This document shows, piece after piece, positions 33,961 through 45,371 of a stretch of 64,000 bases of DNA. This DNA comes from Exophiala sp. HKRS030 (Eukaryota; Ascomycota; Eurotiomycetes; Chaetothyriales; Herpotrichiellaceae): NCBI GenBank assembly GCA_023897205.1, contig JAHWDD010000010.1, forward strand, positions 1,984,001 through 2,048,000. Direction: 5' to 3'. How positions within the stretch are numbered: the first letter of the stretch is position 1; the number at the start of each line of letters is the position of its first letter. The position numbers were made by a program, and so were the translations under genes. The notes under the pieces are model-generated. The model saw only the letters and a program-made list of their open reading frames with translations, was not told where the DNA came from and did no database searches.

Positions 33961-36868
33961 TGTGAAGTTGTTTAATCAAATTGGATCAAGAGAGGAGATT
34001 GTTCGAAAAGAGAAGAAGAATCTCGGTGAGAGGTGAGGGAGTGGTAGAATATTTATTGAGAAGGTGTTGGTGTTGTGAGGGAGTATCTGGAATGGTCAAC
34101 TTCCGGTAGAGCTTTGAGCCTGGGGTAACGGGACTAGTAAATTTAGATGACGAGTTAGTGGAGATCAGGACAGGAGCTCAAAGTATGGAGAGAGGATGGA
34201 GGGATGACAGGGGTGGTGTTTGAACATGTTCGAGATGCGAGACCCTGGGAGGCTCATGCAGATGAAGTGGGCAATAGGGTCAAAGGGAAAATGTAGAGAG
34301 AGTGGAGACGGGTAAGAAAGATAGAGGAGGGGGAGAAGAGGAGGAGGAGAGGAGATGAACGGGAAGAGGGGAATGGATGACATGGACATGAACGGGTAAT
34401 GGATAACGGGCAATCAAAGAACCTCCGAGGGGATGCTGGGATGCTGGGATGCTTCCAATAGGCGTAATAGGCACCGGATGTTAAGTGGTTAGGTAGGCAT
34501 TGGTACCTATAACCACCGCCCTTCCCCCCCCGCCCAGAACCTGATACATCCGTTACAGGCGTAATGAATTGTTGCAAGTGTAACCACCCCAAAGCCCAAG
34601 GGTAAATCTTGTATCCAGAGTCGTATTGTACTCGGTAGATGCCAGACGGTAGATTGAAAAGGCCAGGTGTCCACAATTCGCAATTGCCAGTCCACAGTCC
34701 ATAGTCCAAGGCCACGCACCTTCCTCAAATGTTTCTGCCGGAGGGAAAAAGGCCAAATACAGAAAGAGCGAACGGAAGGGACGGAGGGTACGGAGGGGGA
34801 AACCCAAAGCCAGTCTGACAAACAAGGAAACAGCGAATACAGAAAAACAGAAAAACAGAAACAAAGAAAGGAAGGAACCATGGGGAATATTACACACCTT
34901 ACTTCTTCAGGGCTTTCAAAGATCTGTAACAGGTACCCAGGTACACTCGATCAAGGCTTCAATTGTGAGATGGAATGAAGATTCAAGAAACTCAAGAAGA
35001 TTGAATGATTCCAATTCTTTTCCAACCTCTCTCTCGGAACAACGTCAACTCTTATATCTCATTCGTCTGCCCACATCATCAAGAAAATTCCACCTCTGAA
35101 GTCTGAACACATCCATCCTACCTCATGCTTTCCCCTCTTCTTTGCGGCGGAGCAATCCGATCAATCCATCAATCGCAGTCTCAATTGCTCGTCAACATCC
35201 CTACCTACTGACTTACCCTTGCCCCACTTTGAATCGTAAAACCCTCACAATCCCAAGTATCCCGGTGTCCCTGTTGTTGTCCTTGTCCTATGCCGTTGCT
35301 GCCCACACGACAATCCTCGTCCCTACTGAACCAATACGAACGGCATTAATATTTGGCTACTTTTCTCAATATCAATTCTCTTTGTGATTCTAATCTCTCC
35401 TCTCTATATCCAACTTCCATCTCCTCATCAGTCAGGACCAGCTCCAAGGTACCTATCAGGTGTTCTCGTAAACTGTCGACTGATCGGATGATCGGAATCC
35501 GACTCAATCTCTCCATCTACCACAGGATCGGAATGTTCGTGGGCAATCTAGATCTCGGACCGTTAATCTAGTCCAAAAAAAACCAATTCACGGTCGTTGC
35601 TCGGCGTATACAACTTGCACTGAGGTTCCAACCTTATAGAAAGTGTGCATGTGTTTGAATAGCTGGTAGCATGATGTTCCGACTCAATCCAAGTCAAAAT
35701 TCCCAAGATATCAGGCTTACTACCCAAAAATCCCTCCATTATTGGAGGTCAAAGAACAAAGTAAACAAATGCACTATTCCAGTAGAAAAAGGCCGAAACT
35801 CGGACGTTGAAGGATAATGTGGGGAACCTGGCCAGCGATAGGTGACCAGGACCAGTTATCACAGGATCTACAAACAAAGCTCTCCGAGAGCTTCGTACCA
35901 ATAATCCTCACAGCCAACGACATGCTTTGAATGTCTAGAAGAGAACCCGCCTGAATTATCTGCCGAACCGCTTGGGTCGTTGTTCTCGGGACATGGCTTC
36001 GTCGTTGTTGTTTCTGATGTTCTTGCTTTCCGCTTTGGCCTTCCGCTTTCCGCTGTCTGATCGGATCTTACGACTGGTTTAACCGGTGGAAGTCCCAATT
36101 AGGACAAGCATCACACAAACCCACTAACTCACTCATGCTCACTACCAAAGCGTGTCCTGGAACATGTTTCTTCTTTCATAGCAGAATTGCGGACCGATCA
36201 GGGAAAGTAACCCCGGTCGTCCGCAGAACATGCTCAAGCTTCTAACGTGAGGTTCATCTAGACACCAATTAGCACGATCCTTTCGACACATCTCCGATCA
36301 CGCTTCTTGTCTCCTCAATGCGAGCGAGGCCATCAAACTGTGCATCTCAATAACCATAGAACAGGTCATTACTACCGACGACGCACGTGTCACCTAGATG
36401 GTTAAATCATGGTCTTCTCTTTGCTTGTCATGTGAACTCGAGGCTTCCTACATCTAACACGTGACATTGACATTGATTCACGTGACCTAAGCTTGACCTC
36501 AGTTCGACTTGATGTGGCCGCCACACGACAGATCAATTACCCAAGTTCAGCATATCAACAAATTCCAAGGCTTCAGTTGCACATGTCGAGGAACTAACAG
36601 AACTAGTCCAATTGTTACTGCAATCAATTGAAGGCGGGCGTCGACGAGGTCGAAGCCTCCTCAGACGATGACACCACGTGACCAATTACGTCGATCGCAA
36701 TTCTTGACACACCAAATAATGTTAGAGCAGTGCTGAACGTAGATCTTTGACTGTAAACCACGCGACAAAGGTGGACAACTTCGACAAGATGAGGACGTCT
36801 TCTCCGTGACCTTATCACCAACAAATCTGCGAGCCTGCAACAGCGTTCAGTTCAAGCTGCTGCCCATC
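33961..36868. other. Long intergenic region, no convincing gene
   Basis: 2.9 kb. It contains A/G-rich and C/T-rich blocks (33990-34420, 34740-34870) that give long but biased frames, and no recognisable product. A minus-strand frame at 35868-36098 (76 codons) is the most protein-like and remains doubtful. A CACGTG cluster lies at 36384-36680. Confidence 0.5.
36384..36680. promoter_or_regulatory. Cluster of four CACGTG boxes upstream of the FMP32-like gene
   Basis: CACGTG at 36384-36389, 36458-36463, 36479-36484 and 36675-36680; three of the four read CACGTGAC. They lie 190-485 nt upstream of ATG 36869, a usual promoter distance in these fungi. Confidence 0.55.
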
Positions 36869-38240
36869 ATGGCCACCCCAAGGCTTTCATTCCTCTATCC
36901 CAACTTTTTCCGCGCCGTCAGAGCATGCGAACCCACCACCTACCGATCCATACGTTCCCCTCCTCTAGGGAAAGCCTCGAGTCGAAAAGTAAAATTCCAC
37001 ACTTCGACCAGACATCAGCAGGAGGCAATCACACAACGGTACGGTCAAGCTGCAAACCAAAATCTCCCTCCGCCTCCAAAACCCGAAGAACCTCAAACGC
37101 CCAAGGAGGCAAGCCAGTCTTCTTCGCCTTCTCAAGAACCAATTCAGGAAGTAAAAAAGGTCTCCAAATCTTCTCCCTATGCAGACAGTGAGCAAAACGT
37201 GGGCCAGGATGATCCTCAAGACTCCAACACAGCCTCCGACTATGTGGACGAAGCATCCTTCTCCAAAGACAAACAACACGACATCAAGACAGAAGATCAA
37301 ACACCACTAGAAAACCGCGAACTCGACATGGTACTCTCGGTCCCATCACCATCGGAACTCAAAGGCAGAGATTCCTCGCGCCACCCTCACATGGAACCAT
37401 CACCATACGAACACCATTTCGACACATACGGGTTGGTCCAACAGCTCGCAACCGCCTACACTGAAGAACAAGCCATCACGCTGATGAAAGCCATCCGCCT
37501 GATGTTAGCACTGAACCTCGACGTAGCCAAAGAAGGCCTCGTGTCCAAATCCGATATTGAGAACGAATCATACCTCTTTCGCGCCGCGTGCTCAGAGCTC
37601 CGAACCACGTTACAAACCGCACGACATTCCGAAGCGCAGAACCAACGATCCCAGCGCGCGCAATTACAGCACGAGAGTGACATTTTGAATCAGAAGGTCA
37701 CGCAGGACCTGTTGACACTAAGAGAGGAATTGAAAGGTCTTTTCAACGACCGCAAGCTAGGTCTGCAGGAAGAAAAACGCAAAATCGACTCGAAAATTCA
37801 GGAACTCAATTATGAAATCACCGTCTTGCTCAACAGCGAGGCCAAAGGCGAGGTTGAGGGTCTTCGATGGGTCTTGACTCGTCGTGCGGCTTTTGCTATT
37901 GGTATTTGTGCCTGTAAGTTCCAATCCGAGTTTCAATGTCACCCTTTTCTACAAAATCACCCCGTCACACAGCCTAAGCACCAGACCACACACCCATCTA
38001 TCCATTCTTTGAATATCGCAATGGCTAACCTCTACCCCTACTTTCCCCCATACAGTCATGGTTATAAGTACATTAAACTACAGTTCGATCAAAGCACGCG
38101 AACGGGAAGAAGTCGAGAAGAAGCGCAAAGCCGCCGCCAAAGCCCAGGAGGAGAAGATCCAGGCCGAGAACGCCGCTCGTTATACCACGCCCAGTCGTGC
38201 GCAGGGCACGCAGACCGAGTATGAAGAGCATTTAGGTTAG
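36869..38240 (+). CDS. FMP32: Mitochondrial coiled-coil protein, FMP32/MCUR1 (DUF1640) family
   Basis: Exons 36869-37913 and 38056-38240 are joined over a 142-nt intron (GTAAGT...ATACAG); 409 residues. Start ATG 36869 gives a presequence rich in Arg/Ser ending near KVKFHTSTRHQQ. Residues about 60-190 are disordered and Pro/Ser/Gln-rich. The conserved domain starts at HFDTYGLVQQLATAYTEEQA, followed by a long coiled coil (LREELKGLFNDRKLGLQEEK). A C-terminal transmembrane helix AFAIGICAFMVISTLNY is complete only after splicing, since the intron cuts it. Family members sit in the inner mitochondrial membrane; the animal homologue MCUR1 affects calcium uptake and the yeast protein is linked to respiratory complex assembly. 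Confidence 0.88.
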
Positions 38241-38657
38241 AAATCAAGCGATAGAGATAAATACATGTATAGACTTTTGAACGTGCATATGAATGTATAT
38301 AAATCCACGTCTGGATGTCTGGATGTTTCTCCGCTAGAGCCCAATGCAACATAGCGTACCATAACCTATAGAGAGCACCAAACGACCACAAGCCCATCGA
38401 GATTTACTCAACTCGAAACCAATGACACAGAGAAAAACCAAATATGAAAAATAGAGCTCAAGAGACAAAAAAGAAAGGAGACTTTCTTCCAACAAGAATC
38501 AAACCTGCGATCTTCACACGCATCGCTATGGCATGAAGGACACAAGTGCGAACGCGTTACCACCACAGCTGTCTATTGCGCATAATGCATGTCTTCTTAA
38601 ATAAATCAAGGATTTTGTCCAAAGGTTCGTTCAAAGATTTGCTGGCCACTGACCACT

Positions 38658-38717
38658 GACCACTGACCTGTTGACCACTGACCTGTTGACCACTGACCTG
38701 TTGACCACTGACCTGTT
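38658..38717 (+). repeat. 15-bp minisatellite, four copies
   Basis: Four perfect copies of GACCACTGACCTGTT, preceded by partial GACCACT units and followed by a degenerate GACCACGGACC. Confidence 0.9.
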
Positions 38718-38939
38718 GACCACGGACCGTTCCTCCAAGTATAGGCTCTATCCTAAGTGTTACTTTTAATAGTTATGGCTTTTTTTTTCAATAGTGTTGA
38801 TAGGATTATAATCATGGCTAGTATCTTTTAATCCTACATACCATCCGCTATCCTTGAACCTTGGGACTTGGACCTTAGGCCTATTACTGTGTATATAATA
38901 TATTATAATCGCTATAAATCTTGAGTCATGACTCTACCA

Positions 38940-38975
38940 AATATATATATATATATATAGATATCTATATATATA
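38940..38975. repeat. TA tract with central palindrome
   Basis: An alternating AT run contains a perfect inverted repeat centred on GATATC (38960-38965). It could extrude as a cruciform or simply be a microsatellite. Confidence 0.7.
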
Positions 38976-39323
38976 ACCCGCGAAGTATCGTCTCTCACTA
39001 TTCTTTTGCTAACTAATCTTTAAGCCGCTTTACTCTCCCACTATCGACTATTCAGTCGACTTGCTCCCTCGTCTACTCGCTTCTCCTCCCTTCCTCTCTT
39101 TTTAACTCCATTTCTGTGTGAATTTGGTGTTGGCATATCTCGATAGCCTCATGATGCCGTTTCGTAGATTCCCAATACTCTCAATATCGGCTCGACTAGG
39201 TCCGTTGCGTATTGCTTACAACGGTTGTAATAAGAGACAAAAGCCTCGACTAAAATCGAACTGATTGCATAAATGGTAAGTGTCAAACACGAAGACTCGA
39301 GAGAACTTCGCCTTCTACAATCC

Positions 39324-41381
39324 TCAAACAATTGATATCAGATATTGGCCATTCTCGAGAACAGATTCATATTCGAGCCACTCTTCGTTCTTCGCGTTTC
39401 GAAAATTCCTCCAGTCATTGATACCCAACCCCCCGCTATTCAGGTGTATGTACCCAAACCTCCTGAACTGACCCTTTACGTCTCCTGTGGGGCAGAGCAA
39501 CAAGCCACATAGATGCCAACCGCGATATGAGGTGGATCTGTCGACGAAAAGGGGTAGGCAATGAAACTCAGTTGTCGGAGGAAGACAATCAAGGATGATC
39601 ACGGTGCCAGGACATGCCAGACCTATTATTACGTCTTCCCTCAAGTGACCATCGAACAAAACAGGCCAGATCTTCGGAGCTGAGCAGGCATGAGTTTGTA
39701 GAGTCGCTAGCCAGCCAGACAATCTCAGAGTTCCTCTTGATACAACGCTTCTGTTATCACTTGGGCTCTCAATTTCGCAGCTGATAATGTCGACTAGGAT
39801 CTTTGTGTCTTTCCCAAATTCTGCAGAAGAATAATTCGAAACTAAGCCGTTGATGCTTGCCCAAGACCATGAAGGCGCTTGGTAGAGAGGTCGTCTACCG
39901 CTCACTTGCTTAGAGGAAGAGTACCAGTGCAGTTGTCGGACCAGCATTTTTTGCCATAGCCCAGCACGGTACTGATCGTTAAGTAGCGGCTCCATTACCT
40001 TGACAACGCCCGATAGGGCGGCCAGCCTGTCAGTCCCGTAACTCAACGACAGGTGAGTGTAACTGCGGACTATCTGATCCCAAAATTGCCACCAACCCTT
40101 GCTTGATGGAGCCAGGCATCCTTTCATGATATCTTTTGGTGGCTTCGTCTTGCCTAGAACATACCACATAATTTCTCGCAGGCTATCCTGCTGCCGGGCG
40201 CCTGGCGGTATCCCAAATGGGTAGCTTTCACACGCAGTCATGTCGTAGCATTCCCAGAATAGTTGTGAACCTCCTAAGTGAAGGACTCTAGGTGCTAAAA
40301 GAAGTTCCTGTAAAACCCACGCCCGTTTCAACAAAGGCATCTCGCTCAAGTTATGCTCCCAGAATCCACGGCGGTAGAGATGGTAAGTATTTTCTCGGTC
40401 ATCGCCCCATGCTGTCTGGATAATACACGGCTTGATCTTGGAATTATTTCTCGCACCTAAGCAACCAGCTTCGTTATCAACGGCAGCACTCGCCGCAATA
40501 TTGAGAAGTGCGCCTCTGTACACGTTACTCATGAGAGGAGCTTCTCGTTCCCAATCTTCCCGTGAGTCCTGAAATATGCAGAGGGAATCCACCCATAGGA
40601 GCTGAATCCCTAAGGAGCGAGCAACAAATATTACATCTTGAAATGTATTCCCCAGCTCTGAGATTGCGATGCCCTGTTGTAGCTGTAGCATTGAGTTCGA
40701 AGTCAACTGGAATACTGGTGACTGACCCCAACAGTGGCTAACCGTTGCGTATTGCGCTTTTGTTCCTACTTCATTTGGGCGGAGTAGTAATCGGATCTTG
40801 CCTGCTTCGGGTTGTCCAATTTCAAGGAGACGAGTGGGATGACCAGCATCTACTCTTTCGTATCGCGATACAGCTCGACACTTATCGTGCTTGTCTAAAC
40901 ACTGACGGAGCCACATCCTTGCTATACTTGTGCTCGTGTTCCAACTACCGGCATCAGAGAACTCTCCAAGATCAAAGTGCTTTTCCGCTTCTAACTTGGT
41001 ATTAACAAGGTTCCCTTCGTAGATTGTCATGGTAACCTTACCACGTGAGGCCTGCAGGCAAAATTGAATGATCTGACCACTTCTGTGGGTGCCACTCTCA
41101 TAGACGGTAAAGCTGAGTGCTTTAATGTCAGCGTTTTCAATCCATTGGGATCCCACTGGTCCAGAACGGTATCTTGAAATTGGTGACAGCCCATGCGCAT
41201 CTCGCGCACATGCCGGATCGTCCAAATGTCGAGAATAGCTGAAGCACCCCCACAGCGCTCGGCAAATGTGACATCCTTCCATAGCTGCTTGTTGAAGTTG
41301 TTGGGCATTGATCTGGTGATCAGTTTCATGGAAAGAAGGGTAAGAATCCTTGAAAAGCATTCGACATGCTTCGCATAGCAT
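39324..41381 (-). CDS. HET domain protein (heterokaryon incompatibility type)
   Basis: The start chosen is ATG 41379-41381 (MLCEACRMLFKDS), giving 685 residues; the frame upstream has only a TTG. The HET domain lies at about 215-365. It has the motif order YATVSHCWGQSP, LGIQLLWVDSLCIFQDSRED and APLMSNVYRGALLNIAASAA. A further conserved block (LLKRAWVLQELLLAPRVLHL) follows, as does a PSWSWASINGLV motif near 515. In fungi the HET domain triggers cell death when non-self partners fuse; most HET genes have no proven role in incompatibility. The N-terminal CxxC (LCEACRMLF) and CHICRALW cysteines are usual in this class. No NACHT or repeat domain is attached. Intact frame, no intron required. Confidence 0.9.
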   Translation of the reverse strand: MLCEACRMLFKDSYPSFHETDHQINAQQLQQAAMEGCHICRALWGCFSYSRHLDDPACARDAHGLSPISRYRSGPVGSQWIENADIKALSFTVYESGTHRSGQIIQFCLQASRGKVTMTIYEGNLVNTKLEAEKHFDLGEFSDAGSWNTSTSIARMWLRQCLDKHDKCRAVSRYERVDAGHPTRLLEIGQPEAGKIRLLLRPNEVGTKAQYATVSHCWGQSPVFQLTSNSMLQLQQGIAISELGNTFQDVIFVARSLGIQLLWVDSLCIFQDSREDWEREAPLMSNVYRGALLNIAASAAVDNEAGCLGARNNSKIKPCIIQTAWGDDRENTYHLYRRGFWEHNLSEMPLLKRAWVLQELLLAPRVLHLGGSQLFWECYDMTACESYPFGIPPGARQQDSLREIMWYVLGKTKPPKDIMKGCLAPSSKGWWQFWDQIVRSYTHLSLSYGTDRLAALSGVVKVMEPLLNDQYRAGLWQKMLVRQLHWYSSSKQVSGRRPLYQAPSWSWASINGLVSNYSSAEFGKDTKILVDIISCEIESPSDNRSVVSRGTLRLSGWLATLQTHACSAPKIWPVLFDGHLREDVIIGLACPGTVIILDCLPPTTEFHCLPLFVDRSTSYRGWHLCGLLLCPTGDVKGQFRRFGYIHLNSGGLGINDWRNFRNAKNEEWLEYESVLENGQYLISIV

Positions 41382-42188
41382 TTGTGTCGTTTTCAGGCTC
41401 GCACGAGCTGGGCATCTAAAAAGGATGAAAAGCAACTATAGCTAGCTTGCTTGAAAGCAATAATTCCAATCTGGGGAGTGGTAGACTGGCACGATATGGG
41501 AAAACAAAATGATGCAATTGTGATAGGAGGCGATGCTAGTAGGGCGCAGGCATGAAGGCCGCAAGGCTGATTTCGAGGCTGAATCACAAGATGAAGGCAG
41601 CCTAAAGACTAGAGCCAATTCTGTGTGCTCTGGTGCAGCAGTATCATGCTTTCGCCCGCTTCTCTGTTCAGTTTAGCAGTAACAGCAAACCAAGCATTTC
41701 ATCTCACGAGTCATCAAAGGAAATTTTGATAGAAGTATGGCATTACAACCAAGTCATCCATGAACCATCCTCGAAACATCATGTTCCTGGTCTAGACTTC
41801 AATCTGAATACTGTCTTTGAGAGAGGTGTGAGCCTAGATTAACATAGAATATAGGTATATCGCATCTCAGTTCGCGACTTAATGACTCAAGTAATGTTGA
41901 CGTATTTTCGATTTGGTTGTATACATCTCTATAATAGGCTTTAGAATAGGGTTTGCAGGTGTACTCCGTAGAAAGATATTTAGAATGGATCATTGGTTCT
42001 CGGCATAGAACTAGGTAAAGTTGTTGCCGGGAAATCCGCCTTCGGTTTAACCGGCCCGGCCGTTTCGGGCATGGTCGCGGGTCGCGTGCCGCCGCTTTTG
42101 ACGGCTATAAGAACCCTCGTCCCCTTCCCAATTCTCTATCCGTCAACCAACCCCCTCCCAAAAACCCCCCTCTCATCCACTAGACGCG
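41382..42188. other. Intergenic, no gene seen
   Basis: 807 nt between the HET start and the stop of the RRM-like gene, both on the minus strand. TACTCCGTA at 41962-41970. A C-rich stretch follows at 42110-42180. Confidence 0.5.
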
Positions 42189-43628
42189 TTAAAAATTGTC
42201 GCGATAACCAGCATAATAGTCTCTGTATCTCTGGTTGTAATCCTCCCTGTTCCAATCCGCGCGTCGTTGCATTCGGTCGTTGTGGAATCGATTCCACTCG
42301 GTCGTCCGGTTCATCACATATCGCCGGTACCCTGGCTGACCGGGAATAGGAACATTCCGAACGCCCTGCCGGGAGGAAGCCGCCTCAATCACATAAGGGG
42401 AGCTGTGTTGAGAACTCACCCCAGGGATCAAACGAGGGGCGCTGCTAAGAGAATTCTTCAGAGAATCCACTCCTGGGATGAGACGAGGTGTATTGCTCTG
42501 AGAATCCACTCCTGGGATCAGAGGGGGCTCACCCCTCTGGGAGGGCAGGTCTTCGATGAGGCGGGGTCCTCTGCTCGGCGACACCTCCTCTGAGATAAGA
42601 CGAGGCTCGTCACTCCGAGTGTCTGTCACCGGAGTGAGAGGAGATCCGCTCTTCTGGGAGAGTAGGCTCTTGGTGACGAATGACCCATCGCTTAGAAATG
42701 TCCACCCCGGAAGAAACCAGCCGCTGGAATGCAAGCGTGCCCCGAGACCCCTGGCACTATGCTGTGTATCTTCACGACCACTCCGACGAGGAGGAGGTAT
42801 TTGGTCGGTGTTAGAGTGGGGCTTGTCGTTTCCGGGACTAATAATCGGGGCGTCCTTTTCTGAAACTCGATTTATTCGCTCCATAAAGGACTCGGCAGCA
42901 GGCGACGACCACGGCTTTGCAAGATAGTTTAGGGCTGATACATTCGTATCTTTACCCTGTGATTTTAGCAATCGTTCGTCGTCTGTTGTATGATCCCCAG
43001 CAACATCGTCCGTGAGCTCCACCGATTCAATGTGAAGGTCATTCATTTGCAGAGCCCGCTCAACAGCAGCGTCTTCAGCAAAAGTAATAACTGCAGAATC
43101 ATCAGGAGACTGATTCGCCACGACAGAGACAATCGTGCCACATGATTGAAAGGCAATCCGCAGCCAAAGCTCTGCCCTCTTTCCAGAATCGGTCGCGGTG
43201 CTAAACTGGGTCATCCATGATGGAATACCAGAGACATAGACTCGTGGCGTCTTCTTGCCAAACTCTGGCATGTCCGACAACATTCCATAATTGATAGGGG
43301 AAATTAACCCTGCTTAAGAAATTACGACACGAACGTCCACGTTGAAGGGCAGGGGTATGTTCTACGCACGTTTCAATCTTGCTTCTACCGCCTCATCTTC
43401 ATTCCTAGGCTTCTCTTTGGTAACCCTGAGGTTGTTGAGTGATAAAGCTCGCTGTATTGCAGAAGTTTCACTAAATGTTACACTTGCCGCAGACGAGCCA
43501 GCTTGATTTTCTCTCAGGACTAGGAGCGAGATTGTGCCACACGCCGTGAATGCCACCCGGAGTCTGAATTCCTCCATCCATGGAGGCACATTCGACACTG
43601 TGACTGTGGTTGATCGAGGATGCGACAT
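42189..43628 (-). CDS. Protein with two RRM-like domains and PRLIPGV repeats
   Basis: Exon 43370-43628 joins exon 42189-43309 across a 60-nt intron (GTGCGT...AGCAG, phase 1), giving exactly 460 codons. The first domain (about 7-75: TVTVSNVPPWMEEFRLRVAF, CGTISLLVL) and the second (about 108-180: PRVYVSGIPSWMTQF, LWLRIAFQSCGTIVSVV) are clearly paralogous. Both end in an alanine-led helix (AIQRALSLNNL / AVERALQMNDL). The pattern beta-helix-beta-beta-helix resembles an RRM but lacks classical aromatic RNP1 residues, so RNA binding is unproven. Residues about 311-385 hold five or six imperfect copies of a 12-16 residue unit with core PRLIPGVDS. The C-terminus is rich in Arg, Tyr, Asn and Asp (YNQRYRDYYAGYRDNF). 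The two exons look like two separate genes if the intron is missed. Confidence 0.65.
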
Positions 43629-44546
43629 ATTGTTAGGACATCACATACGTAGTTATTTTTCCTTCTTCTCAGCTTTGGAAGCATCTGCAAGAAATTTATC
43701 CAGAAATTGGGACAAGCTGATGTTATTAGAAGTTAGGAGACTGTTTTTCGTATCGCAACGCCAGGGAGTTTGAGGTCGGAGGACTCAAAAACTCAAGGCC
43801 GCAGCATTCTTGTAGGTCACATTGTTGCCTGACTGCGCGCCCTTTTTAGTGACGTTGGGGTTGACGTCAACAGGGTCAGGCGACACGAGAAAACGTCTTT
43901 ACGGTCGAGATGTTTTTACTAATACAATACATTTCTCAAAATATGCCCTAGTCTCCTTGAAGCTTATATAGAGTAAATCTTCTCTGCCCTTTACAATCGC
44001 ACTCGCTTCAGTGGGCAGATTTCGGGAAGACCTGTAAGAGGGAGTGACGGGAGGGAACACTCCTCCTCCCCGAGGGGTTGGGCCACTCAGGCAGGCTTGC
44101 CCTTCAGGCTTTTTTACGCAGGGGAGTGGGCATCTAGAAGACCCTGAAAATGCCAAACAGGAGCCTCTTTGGACTGCCTCCCACACCCAGGTGCACAGCC
44201 CCTCGAGAATCTAAAGGAGAGGTCAGTTTGGGCACTAGGAGAGAAACCGATTCCTACATTGGCCGATTTAGGCATCTTAGGAATTACTTCGATCCCTTGA
44301 AGAGGTTATTGTGGCGCTCAGGGTTCACTTTGGGCCACTGAGAGATTTATTTCTGGCTCCCGTGCCCGTATTGAGCCCTTCAGGGATTTTGTTTTGCCAG
44401 GCCTATCTGGTGGCCCATCCTGTCTCCAGAGCCAGGGTTTCTGCACACCTATTGCTCGCGCTCACATGAAGGCAATTAGATCCCCGAACCGCTCGACACC
44501 CGACCTCTCCATTCCCCAATCAAGGCTAACAGTGGCCTCAAACGAA
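43629..44546. other. Intergenic, no gene seen
   Basis: Frames on both strands are short or low in coding character. No terminal repeats seen. Confidence 0.45.
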
Positions 44547-44621
44547 AAGTTCGGCGAGATGCTCTACCAGAGGTCTGTGCCAAAATGGGCAGCCAACATC
44601 AAGTACAACGAACTCAAGCAT
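44547..44621 (+). pseudogene. SPX-domain N-terminal fragment
   Basis: The plus frame reads KFGEMLYQRSVPKWAANIKY followed by NELKH. This matches the strictly conserved start of fungal SPX proteins, which bind inositol pyrophosphates and act in phosphate homeostasis (pattern MKFGxxLxxRSVPxWxxxNIxYxxLKxLI). The initiator Met is replaced (the preceding codon is GAA) and the expected LIK after LKH is disrupted. One residue also seems to be missing in WAANIKY. No further SPX motifs (such as the Lys-rich helix 2-3 segment) follow. It is a scrap, not a gene. Confidence 0.5.
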
Positions 44622-45371
44622 CCCCTAAGACCAAAACCTTCGTGGGCGTCGCGGACCCCCGTCGATGTCCACCTGCCAAACCGGCTTCCTCCCACAATAA
44701 GTCCCCGCACCACTTATTGCAACACCCCATTATTGCAACGCCCGCATCTGACGCGTTCGAATACTTGCAACTTGCTACTCAACCACTTACAACTCAACCA
44801 CCATCGCTTGTAAACTTACCTAATGGCCTCCCAACGAGAGCTCCGCTGTCACGAACGCCAAGACAACGGGGAGTACTCACCCGGAGATGACTCCAGAGAT
44901 AAGAGCATGCGTCTCGCACCCGGGACGCTCACTCTCTCTCATGTTTCGAGTCTTGTCACTACTGTACGTAAAGGGATACTTACTGTACCGAATCTATCTA
45001 TCGCTGAGTGCTGCCTATCTCTAATAAGGCTCCTTGACACAAAATAACAAGACTCTTAACGTCTAGTCTAGACGCGAAAATTAGGTAGAGCTACTAGAAT
45101 ATAGGAGACGGGATGGGAGAAAGGACGCGGGTCAAGTCGACTTGAAGCATTTTCTGGTTGGCGGCGCTGTGGGTTTCGATGCCTCGAGGTAGTTAGTAAG
45201 ACGCGTGGAACTGTCGCCATACGATTTCTTGAAGAATCGTTGCATCGGAGAAAATGATCAATCGTATATGTTTACAATTAATTCATGTTGCGATCGAATT
45301 CATGGAAGTCAATTTGTCTGACTAACATTCCAGTCTTGAGCGTTCATCTAGTCAAGTGGGTAGTCGTCTAG
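44622..45371. other. Intergenic, no gene seen
   Basis: Only short frames; the frame at 44585-44890 overlaps the SPX scrap and is Pro/His/Thr-rich without family match. Confidence 0.45.

Larger units (their letters stand above)
38241..39323. other. Intergenic with minisatellite and AT palindrome
   Basis: No gene is visible. The region is AT-rich from 38740 to 38980. It contains the 15-bp repeat at 38658-38717 and a TA tract at 38940-38975. Confidence 0.5.

Noticed and set aside
35868..36098. 76-codon minus-strand ORF in the long spacer
   Set aside because: No family resemblance, no supporting exons, low-complexity Thr/Ser/Lys content.
38476..38570. tRNA-like sequence on the minus strand (A-box-like GTGGTGGTAACGCG, B-box-like GGTTTGATTC)
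   Set aside because: The T-arm pairs only with wobbles, the anticodon arm is ambiguous and the acceptor stem ends do not pair. At most a decayed tRNA; not supportable as a gene.
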